From positions 1 through 64,000 of the forward strand of contig NZ_AQQS01000006.1 in assembly GCF_002088275.1 (NCBI RefSeq): 64,000 bases of DNA. The letters run 5' to 3'. This DNA is from Aurantimonas sp. 22II-16-19i. GTDB taxonomy: Bacteria > Pseudomonadota > Alphaproteobacteria > Rhizobiales > Rhizobiaceae. Within the stretch, counting starts at the first letter, position 1. Every line of letters begins with the position of its first letter. Below the pieces are notes generated by a model. The model was not told the DNA's origin and made no database searches. It saw nothing but the letters and a program-made list of their open reading frames with translations. This document shows, one piece after another, positions 17,007 to 25,546 of the stretch. The translations under genes were made by a program, and so were the position numbers.

Positions 17007-17974
17007 CCGACCGCTCCCTCGAACCGACGATGGTCGGCGCGCCGGCCTATCAGGGCGAATACCGGGCGGGCGAGCACCGGGGCGAGGCGAGCCGCCGGGC
17101 GCCGGGTTTCCTGGCGGCGCGGCTGAAGCGGTTTTCCGGCGGGGCGGGCCTGTGGTCGGCCGTGCCGCTGTGCCTCCTGCTTCTCGCCGGCTTCTTCGGG
17201 CCGCTCCTCCTCGTCGTCCTCTACAGCTTCATGCCGCGCGGCTCGTTCAGCCCGATCGGCTGGCCGACGCTGGAGAACTACCGCGACATCGTCGAGCAGA
17301 ACTTCTACATCTCCTTCGGCTGGTCGCTGGCGATGGCGGTGGTCGCGACGATCCTGCTGCTGCTCGTCGCCTATCCGCTGGCCGTCACCATGGTGCGCCT
17401 CGCCGGCAAGCGGGCCGACATCTACACGATCCTGATCGCCGCGCCGCTGTTCGTCGCCGAGAACATCCGCCTGCAGGGCTGGTCGCTGTTCTTCGACAAG
17501 GCGGGCCTCCTCGACGGGGCCAGCGAAAGCCTGTTCGGCGCCGGCACCGGGAGCCTCGTCGGCAACGTGCCGATCGTCGTCTTCGGCCTCGTCTACGTCT
17601 ATCTGCCCTTCATGCTGTTTCCGCTGATCCTCGGCCTCACCAACGTCGCGCCCGACGCGCGGGAGGCGGCGAGCGACCTCGGCGCGACGCGGTTCCAGAT
17701 CTTCCGCGACATCGAGCTGCCGCTGGCCTCGCCGGGCATCCTGATCGGCACGCTGCTCTGCTTCGTCCTCGCCCTCGGCGCGGTGTCGGAGGCGAAGTTC
17801 CTCGGCAAGGGCGTCGTCATCCCCGTCGTCCAGGACATCGACAGTGCCTTCACCTTCGGCCAGAACTGGCCGCGCGGCTCGGCGCTCTCGGTGCTGCTCA
17901 TCCTGATCGCCGCCGCGGCCGTCGTCGTGGTGATGCGGCGGGTCGACATCGACCGCATGTTCACGAGGCGCTGA
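17003..17974 (+). CDS. ABC transporter permease, PotB-like
   Basis: A 323-residue inner-membrane permease with about six membrane segments after a hydrophilic N-terminus of about 50 residues. The EAA loop that contacts the ATPase reads EAASDLGATRFQIFRDIELP. It forms the membrane channel with the next gene, which begins 3 nt after its stop, and its start overlaps the ATPase gene by 4 nt. Typical of the first permease of polyamine importers. Confidence 0.9.
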   Translation: MTDRSLEPTMVGAPAYQGEYRAGEHRGEASRRAPGFLAARLKRFSGGAGLWSAVPLCLLLLAGFFGPLLLVVLYSFMPRGSFSPIGWPTLENYRDIVEQNFYISFGWSLAMAVVATILLLLVAYPLAVTMVRLAGKRADIYTILIAAPLFVAENIRLQGWSLFFDKAGLLDGASESLFGAGTGSLVGNVPIVVFGLVYVYLPFMLFPLILGLTNVAPDAREAASDLGATRFQIFRDIELPLASPGILIGTLLCFVLALGAVSEAKFLGKGVVIPVVQDIDSAFTFGQNWPRGSALSVLLILIAAAAVVVVMRRVDIDRMFTRR

Positions 17975-17977
17975 GCC

Positions 17978-18802
17978 ATGGCCGACCTGCATCCCCTGAC
18001 GCGGCGCCTGCTCTGGCTGTTCTTCGCCGTCGTCTCGATCGCCCTCTACCTGCCGATGCTGGTGACGGCGCTGGCGTCCCTGTCGCGGTCGCGCTTCTTC
18101 ATCTTCCCCGTCAGCCGCTATTCCTGGAAGTGGTACGAGGACACGCTCGCCTCCCAGCAGATCGAGCAGGCGGCGATCACCTCGCTGACCGTCGCCGTGA
18201 TGGTGGCGCTGATCTCGGTGGTCCTCGCCTTCTTTGGCGCGCTCGCCTTCGCCCGCTACGACTGGAAGGGCCGCAAGGGCTTCCAGTACCTCGTCCTGTT
18301 GCCGATCTTCTTTCCCCAGGCGGTGCTGGGCCTGGCGGTGCAGCTGTGGCTGAACACGATCGGCGTCGAGATGTCCTGGCATTCGACGGTGTTCGGACAA
18401 CTGGTCTGGATCGCGCCGATCGCCACCCTCGTCGTCGCGATCCAGGTGTTCGGCTACGAGCCGGCCTTCGAGGACGCGGCGCGCGATCTCGGCGCGACAA
18501 GGTGGCAGGCGATGCGCGACATCACCCTGCCGCTGCTCTGGCCGGGGATCTTTTCCGGCTTCCTGTTCGCGCTGCTCCTGTCCTGGAGCAACTTTCCCTT
18601 CGCCTATTATACCAGCGGCGCCGACGTCACGATCCCCGAATGGCTGCACGCCAAGATGATCGGCGGCTATACGCCGATGGTTCCGGCGGTCGGGACCCTG
18701 TCGATCCTCGCGGGTGCCGCGGTCCTCGTCGGCGGCTTTTCCATCGCCGCCCTCGTCAAGGCGATCCTCGCCCGCAAGGCTGCGCGGCAGCAGGCCGCCT
18801 GA
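17978..18802 (+). CDS. ABC transporter permease, PotC-like
   Basis: A 274-residue inner-membrane permease with about six membrane segments and the EAA loop DAARDLGATRWQAMRDITLP. It pairs with the PotB-like protein in the importer. The gene starts 3 nt after the preceding stop and is followed 27 nt later by a 55-codon gene, so the operon probably includes that small gene too. Confidence 0.9.
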   Translation: MADLHPLTRRLLWLFFAVVSIALYLPMLVTALASLSRSRFFIFPVSRYSWKWYEDTLASQQIEQAAITSLTVAVMVALISVVLAFFGALAFARYDWKGRKGFQYLVLLPIFFPQAVLGLAVQLWLNTIGVEMSWHSTVFGQLVWIAPIATLVVAIQVFGYEPAFEDAARDLGATRWQAMRDITLPLLWPGIFSGFLFALLLSWSNFPFAYYTSGADVTIPEWLHAKMIGGYTPMVPAVGTLSILAGAAVLVGGFSIAALVKAILARKAARQQAA

Positions 18803-18829
18803 TCTCACCTGAATTTGAAAGGACCTTCC

Positions 18830-18997
18830 ATGACCGACACGATCGCTCCCGCCAGTACCGGCTCGCTGGTCCTGCCCGCCGTCCTCGGCGGCCTCGGCCT
18901 CCTGGCGCTGCTCGCCATGCAGACGCATCTCCTGTGCGACATCCTCTGCGTCCACGGCCCCGCTCACGCGGCATTCCTGGATCTCTGTCGCGGCTGA
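18830..18997 (+). CDS. 55-residue single-pass membrane microprotein in the amine importer operon
   Basis: Begins MTDTIAPASTGSLVLPAVLG, with a hydrophobic segment of about 20 residues (12-31) and a short C-terminal tail holding three cysteines (residues 36, 40 and 53). A GAAAGGA ribosome site lies 6 nt upstream, codon third positions are mostly G or C, and the gene starts 27 nt after the permease stop, all of which support real translation. Small membrane proteins often tune the stability or activity of neighbouring transporters, and the cysteines suggest metal or redox binding; both are inference. I recognise no family. Confidence 0.6.
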   Translation: MTDTIAPASTGSLVLPAVLGGLGLLALLAMQTHLLCDILCVHGPAHAAFLDLCRG

Positions 18998-19201
18998 TCT
19001 GCCGAAACTGGGGACCTTGCGGCGATGGGGCTGGCTGAAGCGATATATTCCCGCTAGAAAGAGCGCGAGCATCGCTTCCATCGACGAGCCCGAGCGAACG
19101 ATCGAGCCCATGGACATGGCGCGTGCCGGCGCCGCATGCCGGCTTGGCTCGCGAGCGCATCGGTGCCGCGTCATCTCCATTCGAGGTCATCCAGACAGAT
19201 C

Positions 19202-19834
19202 ATGAGAAAGCAGACCCGGCCTTTCGCCGTCGAGATCAAGCGCAACAAGCGCTCGCGCGATCCCTCGCCCTTTTCCGACCTGCCCGCAGATGTCCGCACG
19301 ACGATGGATACGCCCTTCAAGGACGCGGAAGCCAGACTGACCCGGGCCGTTTCGGCCGAGGCACCGGCGACGGCGACACCGCGCATCCTCGAAGACACCA
19401 CCCCCGCCCGCACGCCGCCGCCCGAAGCCGAAGCCGAAGCCGAAGCCGAAGTCGTGCCGCGCAGGCGCGGCCGGCCTCCGAAGGTTCGGCCGGAGCCATC
19501 CGCAGACCAGCCCGAACGGACCGCGGAAGAGCCTGAACGGGCTGCGGAACAGCCCGGCGAGGCCGCGAGGCACGTGCCTGTGGCTGCTGATGACGACGAC
19601 GCGCGGACGCAGGACGATGCCGTCGTGCCCGCCCGCCGGCCGCGCGCGGTCGCTGCCCGCCCGGCGGAAGACGACGCGCCGGCGGCGCCGGACGAAGCGG
19701 CCGGTCCGGGTGAATCCGGGCCGGTTGAACTGGCCGGGCCGGCCGTGCGGGCGCTGCGTGCGAGCCGCCGCCGGGCGCGCGAGGGCAACATCGGCGAGCG
19801 CTGGAAGCGCCACCTGCCGCGCTGGAAGCGCTAG
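19202..19834 (+). CDS. Disordered AT-hook-like basic/acidic protein
   Basis: A 210-residue low-complexity protein. The N-terminus MRKQTRPFAVEIKRNKRSR and the C-terminus GNIGERWKRHLPRWKR are basic and look conserved in style, while the middle is Ala/Pro/Glu-rich. RRRGRPPKVRP near residue 85 is a classic AT-hook core that binds the minor groove of AT-rich DNA. A hexanucleotide repeat (GAAGCC) encodes an AEAEAEAE run just before it. The start at 19202 is chosen because the conserved-looking N-terminus begins there; the ribosome site is weak, and an in-frame ATG at 19136 is possible. The function is unknown; a nucleoid-associated role is an inference. Confidence 0.6.
   Translation: MRKQTRPFAVEIKRNKRSRDPSPFSDLPADVRTTMDTPFKDAEARLTRAVSAEAPATATPRILEDTTPARTPPPEAEAEAEAEVVPRRRGRPPKVRPEPSADQPERTAEEPERAAEQPGEAARHVPVAADDDDARTQDDAVVPARRPRAVAARPAEDDAPAAPDEAAGPGESGPVELAGPAVRALRASRRRAREGNIGERWKRHLPRWKR
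19424..19453 (+). repeat. GAAGCC microsatellite inside the AT-hook-like gene
   Basis: Nearly five head-to-tail GAAGCC units encode an alternating Glu-Ala run. A multiple of three, so copy changes alter length without shifting frame. Confidence 0.75.
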
Positions 19835-19935
19835 AGCGGGATGAAATCAGCCTCGATCGACATCCCGCTCCATCCTCCTGTCGTCGCATGATCCTTTCCG
19901 AAAACCGGTTCCCACTTTTCGGTATCATGCGCTAG
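19834..19935. repeat. Palindromic intergenic element of the Rhizobiales type
   Basis: Two nested inverted repeats fill the gap after the AT-hook-like gene. GAGCGGGATG (19834-19843) pairs with CATCCCGCTC (19861-19870), and GCATGAT (19886-19892) pairs with ATCATGC (19924-19930) around a core with CCGAAAACCGGTTCCCACTT. CTAG occurs at both ends. From memory, this core resembles a repeat scattered through many Hyphomicrobiales genomes between genes. It may also act as a bidirectional terminator for the two convergent genes. Confidence 0.7.
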
Positions 19936-19982
19936 GCGCCCTTCCGGTGGAGGAGCGCCGCCTTCTCCCGCCAGGCCGGCGG

Positions 19983-20483
19983 CTACTTCACCGGCCCGAG
20001 CCTTGCGCCGGTGGCCGATCGCAGCTGCAGGGGGACGACCTCGAAGACGTGGTTCGGCGAGCCGGCCGCCGCCCAGACGGTGGCGTAGCGGAACAGGTCC
20101 TCGTCCATATAGACGGCGATGTCGGACGTCGCGCCGAGCGGCGCGACGCCGCCGATGGCAAAGCCGGTGACCTCTCGCACATAGGCCGCATCCGGCCGCT
20201 CCAGCGCCTCGCCGAGGGCGCCCGTCATGGTCGTCTCCTCGACCCGGTTGGCCCCGGAAACGAGAAGCAGATGCGGCATGCCGCTGTCCCTGCCGCGAAA
20301 CACCAGCGACTTGACGATCTGGCCGACCTCGGCGCCGACGGCCGCCGCCGCCTCTTCGGCCGAGCGGGCGGATTTTTCCGTTCTGACGATCTTGATCTTC
20401 AGGCCCTTGGCTGCCGCGGCGTCGGCGACGCGCTGGACGGCGGGGGGATGGGGTTCGCCCGAATGGGGTTCGCTCGTCGACAT
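19983..20483 (-). CDS. YbaK/EbsC-family aminoacyl-tRNA deacylase
   Basis: A 166-residue protein of the YbaK/EbsC/ProX fold, which hydrolyses wrongly charged tRNAs such as Cys- or Ala-tRNAPro. The conserved lysine segment is GQIVKSLVFRG, followed by LLLVSGANRVE and the FAIGGVAPLG loop typical of the family. Start 20483 is chosen because GGAG lies 8 nt upstream; another ATG two codons earlier is only 2 nt from the same site. It is downstream of the rhuM pseudogene on the same strand. The exact tRNA substrate cannot be read from sequence. Confidence 0.85.
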   Translation of the reverse strand: MSTSEPHSGEPHPPAVQRVADAAAAKGLKIKIVRTEKSARSAEEAAAAVGAEVGQIVKSLVFRGRDSGMPHLLLVSGANRVEETTMTGALGEALERPDAAYVREVTGFAIGGVAPLGATSDIAVYMDEDLFRYATVWAAAGSPNHVFEVVPLQLRSATGARLGPVK

Positions 20484-20578
20484 CGCCATGTCTCCTTGAA
20501 AAAACGCGCTGAGCCGGAGGACTGCATGGGTAGGGCGGTCAGCTGCCCCAGACAAGCTCGCAAGGGCGGATCGGAGGA

Positions 20579-21609
20579 TCACTTGCGCGGCTTGCGCGGC
20601 AAATCTCTCGCCAGGCGGGTCAGTTCGGCGATCTCTTCATCGGCGCTTCGGTGCCGCTCGCGCTTTCGCCGTTCGGCGAATGTCGCATATTCGGCCTCTG
20701 CAAGGCGCTTCGCCTCGGCGGCGCTCACCCGCCCGCCCGTCGAGAGGACGGCACGTCCGAGATCGCGCAACTGCCGGTCGAGCAGGGTCGATGCGTCCTC
20801 CATCACGACGAGCCGGCCCATCTCCAGCTGGTCTTCGAAGATGTCGAGGAGGATGGTGGTCAGCCGGTTGAGTTCGCGGATCTCCGGTCGCGCCAGATAG
20901 GTCTTCGAAACGACGACGTCCTGTTTGCGGATGGTGTCGTTCGGCCAGGTGGTCAGGCCCATGGTCTCGGCGTTGCCGTCGGCGCGATCCGCGACGATCT
21001 CGGAAGGCGTTCGCGACGTGACGGCATAGACCAGTCGCCTGGGTCCGCTGGAAGAACTCCGTCGCGGTCTTCGTCGTGCCGTCATCCTGGCAGAGAGCGC
21101 AGATGGCGCGCAGTTCGCGGTAGAGATTGGCTTCGTCCGAGCGCAGATCCCGGATGATCTCGCGCAGTTCGGCGACGCGGTCGGCATTCTCGCGCTGCTT
21201 GAGGCGCGGGGTATCGACGACGAAGCCCTTCTTCGCGAACTGGACCAGGATCGCCGTGGCCCAGCGACGAAACACCGTGGCCTTCGCCGACGAGACCCGG
21301 TAGCCGACGGAAATGATCATGTCGAGGCTGTCGAGGGTGACCGGGCGTGTCGCCGAAGCAATTTGCACTTCTTGCAAATTGCCCTCTTCTTCGAGTTCGC
21401 CTTCTTCGACGACATTGGCGATAGGCCGGGAAACGACCGACACGTCGCGGCCGAAAAGCTCGGCGATCTGCGCCTGGGTCATCCAGAGGGTCTCGCCCGC
21501 ATAGCGGATGTCGAGCTTCAGCCCGCCGCCGGTGCCGTAGAAGAGGAAGCGGTCGCCGGTCGCTTGCGTCCTCGACGAGACGGACCGTGCCCCCGGCTTC
21601 GTCGCTCAT
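20579..21609 (-). pseudogene. rhuM-like virulence-protein gene with two frameshifts
   Basis: The three frames together spell a full RhuM-family (Fic/DinD-neighbour type, chromosomally scattered) protein. The N-terminus MSDEAGGTVRLVEDA is in one frame; from about 21555 the chain continues as TGDRFLFYGTGGG and TLWMTQAQIAELFGRD through VAELREIIRDLRSDEANLYR in a second; from about 21035 the C-terminal half LVYAVTSRTPSEIVADRADG to ELNRLTTILLDIFEDQ is in the third. Both steps fit a single extra base each. Family length is about 330 residues, which the summed pieces match. It is therefore probably inactive, unless the shifts are sequencing errors. RhuM proteins are often found near mobile or toxin-related DNA. 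Confidence 0.8.
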
Positions 21610-21612
21610 GCT

Positions 21613-21652
21613 ACCCTAGGGTCATGTTGCCGCAAGAACATCATGGCAACAT
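21613..21652. promoter_or_regulatory. Two palindromes just upstream of the rhuM pseudogene
   Basis: ACCCTAGGGT (21613-21622) is a perfect 10-bp palindrome, and ATGTTGCC (21624-21631) pairs with GGCAACAT (21645-21652). They begin 3 bp before the rhuM start codon and may have been an autoregulatory operator. Confidence 0.4.
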
Positions 21653-21744
21653 TCGCGGAGGCGCCATCGAATTCGACCGGCGGTCGGCCCCTCGACGCCA
21701 AGGCGCGCCCGGCCCTCCCGGGCCAGGCCGCCTCCCGTCGGCCC

Positions 21745-23004
21745 TTACGTATTCATCGAATCGAAGAAGTCGCCGTTGGTCTTGGTCTGCTTGAGCTTGT
21801 CGTTGAGGAACTCGATGGCGTCGGTCGTGCCCATGGGCGAGAGGATGCGGCGCAGGACGAAGATCTTCTGCAGCTCCTGGCGCGGGACGAGGAGGTCCTC
21901 CTTGCGCGTGCCGGACTTGAGGATGTCCATGGCCGGATAGATGCGCTTGTCGGCGACCTTGCGGTCGAGCACGATTTCCGAATTGCCGGTGCCCTTGAAC
22001 TCCTCGAAGATCACCTCGTCCATGCGCGAGCCGGTGTCGATGAGGGCCGTCGCGATGATGGTGAGCGAGCCGCCTTCCTCGATGTTGCGGGCTGCGCCGA
22101 AGAAGCGCTTCGGCCGCTGCAGGGCGTTGGCGTCGACGCCGCCGGTCAGCACCTTGCCCGAGGAGGGGACGGTGGTGTTGTAGGCCCGGCCGAGGCGGGT
22201 GATGGAATCGAGCAGGATGACCACGTCGCGGCCGTGCTCGACCAGGCGCTTGGCCTTCTCGATGACCATTTCGGCGACCGCGACGTGGCGGGTCGCCGGC
22301 TCGTCGAAGGTCGAGGAGACGACCTCGCCGCGCACCGAGCGCTGCATGTCGGTGACTTCCTCCGGCCGCTCGTCGATGAGCAGCACGATGAGATAGCACT
22401 CGGGATGGTTGGCGGTGATCGAATGGGCGATGTTCTGCAGCAGCACCGTCTTGCCGGTGCGCGGCGGGGCGACGATCAGGGCGCGCTGGCCCTTGCCGAG
22501 CGGCGCGACGAGGTCGATGACGCGGGCCGAGAGATCCTTCTTGGTGCCGGGATCCTCGAGCTCCATCTTGAAGCGCTCGTCGGGATAGAGCGGCGTCAGA
22601 TTGTCGAAGTGGCTCTTGTAGCGGATCTTCTCGGGATCGTCGAAGTTGATCGTGTTGACCTTCAGGAGGGCGAAGTAACGCTCGCCTTCCTTCGGGCTGC
22701 GGATCGGGCCCTCGACGGTGTCGCCGGTCTTCAGCTGGAATTTGCGGATCTGCGAGGGCGAGACGTAGATGTCGTCCGGGCCGGGCAGGTAGTTGGCTTC
22801 CGGCGAACGCAGGAAGGCGAAGCCGTCCTGCAGGATCTCGACGACGCCCTCGCCGATGATCTCGACTTCCTGGGAAGCCAACTGTTTCAAAATGGCGAAC
22901 AGAAGCTCCTGCTTGCGCAGGACGGAGGCGTTCTCGACACCGTTCTCCTCGGCGAATGCGATGAGTTCGGGTGCGCTCTTGTTCTTCAGGTCCTGAAGTT
23001 TCAT
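21745..23004 (-). CDS. rho: Transcription termination factor Rho
   Basis: A 419-residue Rho hexamer subunit, the RNA-dependent ATPase that ends transcription. The N-terminal helix bundle ([20 protein letters not shown]) and cold-shock-like RNA-binding domain (about 50-115) precede the ATPase core with Walker [13 protein letters not shown] (about 172-183), Walker [12 protein letters not shown] and the Q/R-loop region. Length is normal. The upstream 291-bp gap contains a perfect GGCGGCAA/TTGCCGCC stem at 23206-23224, possibly part of a leader or the gntT terminator. Termination by Rho fits the general lack of U-tract terminators seen in this window. Confidence 0.97.
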   Translation of the reverse strand: MKLQDLKNKSAPELIAFAEENGVENASVLRKQELLFAILKQLASQEVEIIGEGVVEILQDGFAFLRSPEANYLPGPDDIYVSPSQIRKFQLKTGDTVEGPIRSPKEGERYFALLKVNTINFDDPEKIRYKSHFDNLTPLYPDERFKMELEDPGTKKDLSARVIDLVAPLGKGQRALIVAPPRTGKTVLLQNIAHSITANHPECYLIVLLIDERPEEVTDMQRSVRGEVVSSTFDEPATRHVAVAEMVIEKAKRLVEHGRDVVILLDSITRLGRAYNTTVPSSGKVLTGGVDANALQRPKRFFGAARNIEEGGSLTIIATALIDTGSRMDEVIFEEFKGTGNSEIVLDRKVADKRIYPAMDILKSGTRKEDLLVPRQELQKIFVLRRILSPMGTTDAIEFLNDKLKQTKTNGDFFDSMNT

Positions 23005-23205
23005 TCGGGGGCTGATGCTCTTTGGCTGTCTGTCCGATGCGTCGGATCGGACGGGGCAGATCGGGTGGGAAAGGGAAACGCTGCAGCCGAAAAATGAAAT
23101 CCGGCGAATGAGGGATGTCGGCGAAAAACCGATCCTCGGCCTTGGGAAGGCGGTAGCTTTCCCCGAGATATAGCTGCACAGCGGCGACGGCGCAAGAGGG
23201 TGCGA

Positions 23206-23224
23206 GGCGGCAAGTCTTGCCGCC
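23206..23224. terminator. Hairpin between gntT and rho
   Basis: GGCGGCAA and TTGCCGCC pair over 8 bp around a 3-nt loop, about 70 bp past the gntT stop and about 200 bp upstream of rho. It could end gntT or lie in the rho leader. Confidence 0.4.
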
Positions 23225-23295
23225 CCGAAACCCGGCGCAATCCTCTCGCCGTCTCTGCCGCCGGACCGGGCAGGGGCGGCGAGGCGGGAAAGACC

Positions 23296-24684
23296 TTAGC
23301 CGCCGAAGGCGACGTAGAGCAGGCAGGCGATGGCGAAGCCGACGACGCCGATCAACGTCTCCATCACCGTCCAGGTCTTCAGCGTCGTCTTGACGTCCAT
23401 GTCCATGAAGCGCCCGACCAGCCAGAAGCCGGAATCGTTGACGTGGCTGAGGGCCAGCGAGCCGGAGGCGAGCGCCACGACGATGGCGGCGAGGGGAAAA
23501 CCGGTGATCCCCTGGGCGGCGATCGCCGGCTGGATGAGGCCGGCCGCGGTGATGAGCGCGACGGTGGCCGAACCCTGGGCCACGCGCAGCGCCAGGGCGA
23601 TGAGGAAGCCGGAGACGATCAGCGGCAGCCCCACCCCTTCGAGCGTCGAGGCCAGCGCGTCGCCGATCCCGGTGGCCCGGAGGACGCCGCCGAACATGCC
23701 GCCGGCCCCGGTGATCAGGATGATGGCGCAGACCGGCCCGAGCGCCGAGTTGAGCAGGCTCTCAACCCGCAGCTTGTCGAGGCCGCGGCGGGTGCCGAGG
23801 ACGTAGCTGGCGACGAGCACGGCGATGAGGAGCGCGATCGGCGTCGCGCAGATGGCGCGCAGGAACTGGAACCAGCCGGCCTCGCCATCGACCATCCCGG
23901 CGGCGCGGGCGGCGTCGAGACCGGTGTTGACGAAGATGATGGCGAGCGGCAGCAGCAGGAGCAGGATGACGGTGGAGGGCTGCGGCGGCTCGGCCATGTC
24001 CTCCTCGCGTTCGCCGCCGGAGAGGAAGTCCGGCACCGGCAGGACGAACTTCTTCCCGGCCCACAGGCCGTAGAGATAGGAGGCGACGAACCAGGTCGGG
24101 ATCGTCACGATCAGCCCGACGATGGTCAGGATGCCGATGTCGGCGCCGAGCAGCTCGGCGCTGGCGACGGGGCCCGGATGCGGCGGCACGAAGGCGTGCA
24201 TGCAGGAGAAGGCGCCGGCGACCGGCAGGGCATAGCGCAGGATGCCGCCGCCGAGCCGGCGCGCCACCGAGAAGACGATCGGCAGCATGACCACGAGGCC
24301 GGCGTCGAAGAAGATCGGAAAGCCGAAGACCAGCGAGGCGATGCCGAGGGCGAGGGGGGCGCGGTCCTCGCCGAACTTCGCGATCAGCGCGTCGGAGAGG
24401 GTCTGGGCCCCGCCCGACACCTCGACGAGCCGGCCGAGCATGGCGCCGAAGCCGACCAGCAGCGCGACGCTCGCCAGCGTCGAGCCGAATCCGCTGGTCA
24501 GGACGCCGAGCACCTCGCCGGATGGCAGGCCCGCGACGAAGGCGGTCGCCAGGCTGACGAGGACCAGCGCGATGAAGGCGTGGACCCGGAACTGGATGAT
24601 GAGGACGAGGAGGAGCACGATGGCCCCGGCGGCGATCGCCAGGAGCGAACCGGCGCCCAGCGTCTGTTGAAATCCCTCCGGCAC
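23296..24684 (-). CDS. gntT: GntP-family gluconate:H+ symporter
   Basis: A 462-residue polytopic membrane protein of the gluconate permease family. It has 12 or more hydrophobic segments and the family signatures VFGFPIFFDAGLVVMLP and the loop HAFVPPHPGPV, together with GSATVALITAAGL. It imports gluconate or a related sugar acid. It lies 73 bp downstream of the gluconokinase gene on the same strand, forming a compact uptake-and-phosphorylation unit. No GntR-type regulator is next to it. Members of this family also carry idonate or glycerate, but the paired kinase favours gluconate. Confidence 0.9.
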   Translation of the reverse strand: MPEGFQQTLGAGSLLAIAAGAIVLLLVLIIQFRVHAFIALVLVSLATAFVAGLPSGEVLGVLTSGFGSTLASVALLVGFGAMLGRLVEVSGGAQTLSDALIAKFGEDRAPLALGIASLVFGFPIFFDAGLVVMLPIVFSVARRLGGGILRYALPVAGAFSCMHAFVPPHPGPVASAELLGADIGILTIVGLIVTIPTWFVASYLYGLWAGKKFVLPVPDFLSGGEREEDMAEPPQPSTVILLLLLPLAIIFVNTGLDAARAAGMVDGEAGWFQFLRAICATPIALLIAVLVASYVLGTRRGLDKLRVESLLNSALGPVCAIILITGAGGMFGGVLRATGIGDALASTLEGVGLPLIVSGFLIALALRVAQGSATVALITAAGLIQPAIAAQGITGFPLAAIVVALASGSLALSHVNDSGFWLVGRFMDMDVKTTLKTWTVMETLIGVVGFAIACLLYVAFGG

Positions 24685-24757
24685 GCGGCTTGCTCCATTC
24701 GGTCTGGGAATTGATGTCGTCGAACGACGTCGCCGGGTGGCGGCGCGAGGCGGTTCG

Positions 24758-25279
24758 TCAGGCGCTCAGGTCGAGCTTCTCGAGGATCGTGCGCACCACC
24801 TCGTCGGGCGGCGCGATGACGGGAACGGTGATGCCGTCCTCGTCGGCGGCGAGCGGCTGGAAGTCGGCGAATTGCGACTGCAGCAGGGATTTCGGCATGT
24901 AGTGGCCCTTGCGCTGGTCGAGCCGGGAGGCGACCAGATCGGGATCCGCCTCGAGCGCGACGAAGCGCACATGGGCATGCGCCTCGCGCAGCACGTCGCG
25001 GTAGCGGCGCTTCAGGGCCGAGCAGGTCAGGACGGTGGAAACGTCGCTGTCGGCCTCGCGGGTGATCCAGTCGCGAATGGCCACGAGCCACGGCGCCCGG
25101 TCCTCGTCGTTCAGCGCGATCCCGGCCGTCATCTTCTCGATATTGGCCTGGGGGTGAAATTCGTCGGCCTCGGCGAACGGCCAGCCCAGCCGCGCCGCGA
25201 TCAGTTCCGCCGTCGTCGACTTGCCGACGCCGGACGGTCCCATGATCACCAGGGCCGTCGGTTTCGAGCCTTCGCCCAT
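24758..25279 (-). CDS. gntK: Gluconokinase
   Basis: A 173-residue shikimate-kinase-fold gluconokinase that makes 6-phosphogluconate from gluconate and ATP. The P-loop is GPSGVGKST, followed by the substrate segment ADEFHPQANIEKM, GIALNDEDRAPWL and CSALKRRYRDVLR, all typical. The start at 25279 is preferred because GGAG lies 6 nt upstream; an in-frame ATG at 25291 is possible. It is the first gene of the gntK-gntT pair and feeds the Entner-Doudoroff or pentose-phosphate route. Confidence 0.92.
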   Translation of the reverse strand: MGEGSKPTALVIMGPSGVGKSTTAELIAARLGWPFAEADEFHPQANIEKMTAGIALNDEDRAPWLVAIRDWITREADSDVSTVLTCSALKRRYRDVLREAHAHVRFVALEADPDLVASRLDQRKGHYMPKSLLQSQFADFQPLAADEDGITVPVIAPPDEVVRTILEKLDLSA

Positions 25280-25546
25280 CAGCATCTCCATCCCTTCATC
25301 GCCGGCTCTCGGCCGATCGAATCAGCGGCTGAATATAAGGGCATGGTGCTGAATGGAAATGCATGGGGAAATGGAATGTCGAAGCGGCCGCACCCGGGCG
25401 GCGTCGGGTCCGGCAAGGCGCCGGGTGCAGGAAGGGTGGCGGCGCCCGCCTCCTGCCCGCGCGGGGCGCCGGCGGCGAGGCGGTCCCGCCGATCGCGGGA
25501 TCGGGCGCTGCCGCGCGCCGCGCCGGGGGCGAGGCGCGCCTCGCGC

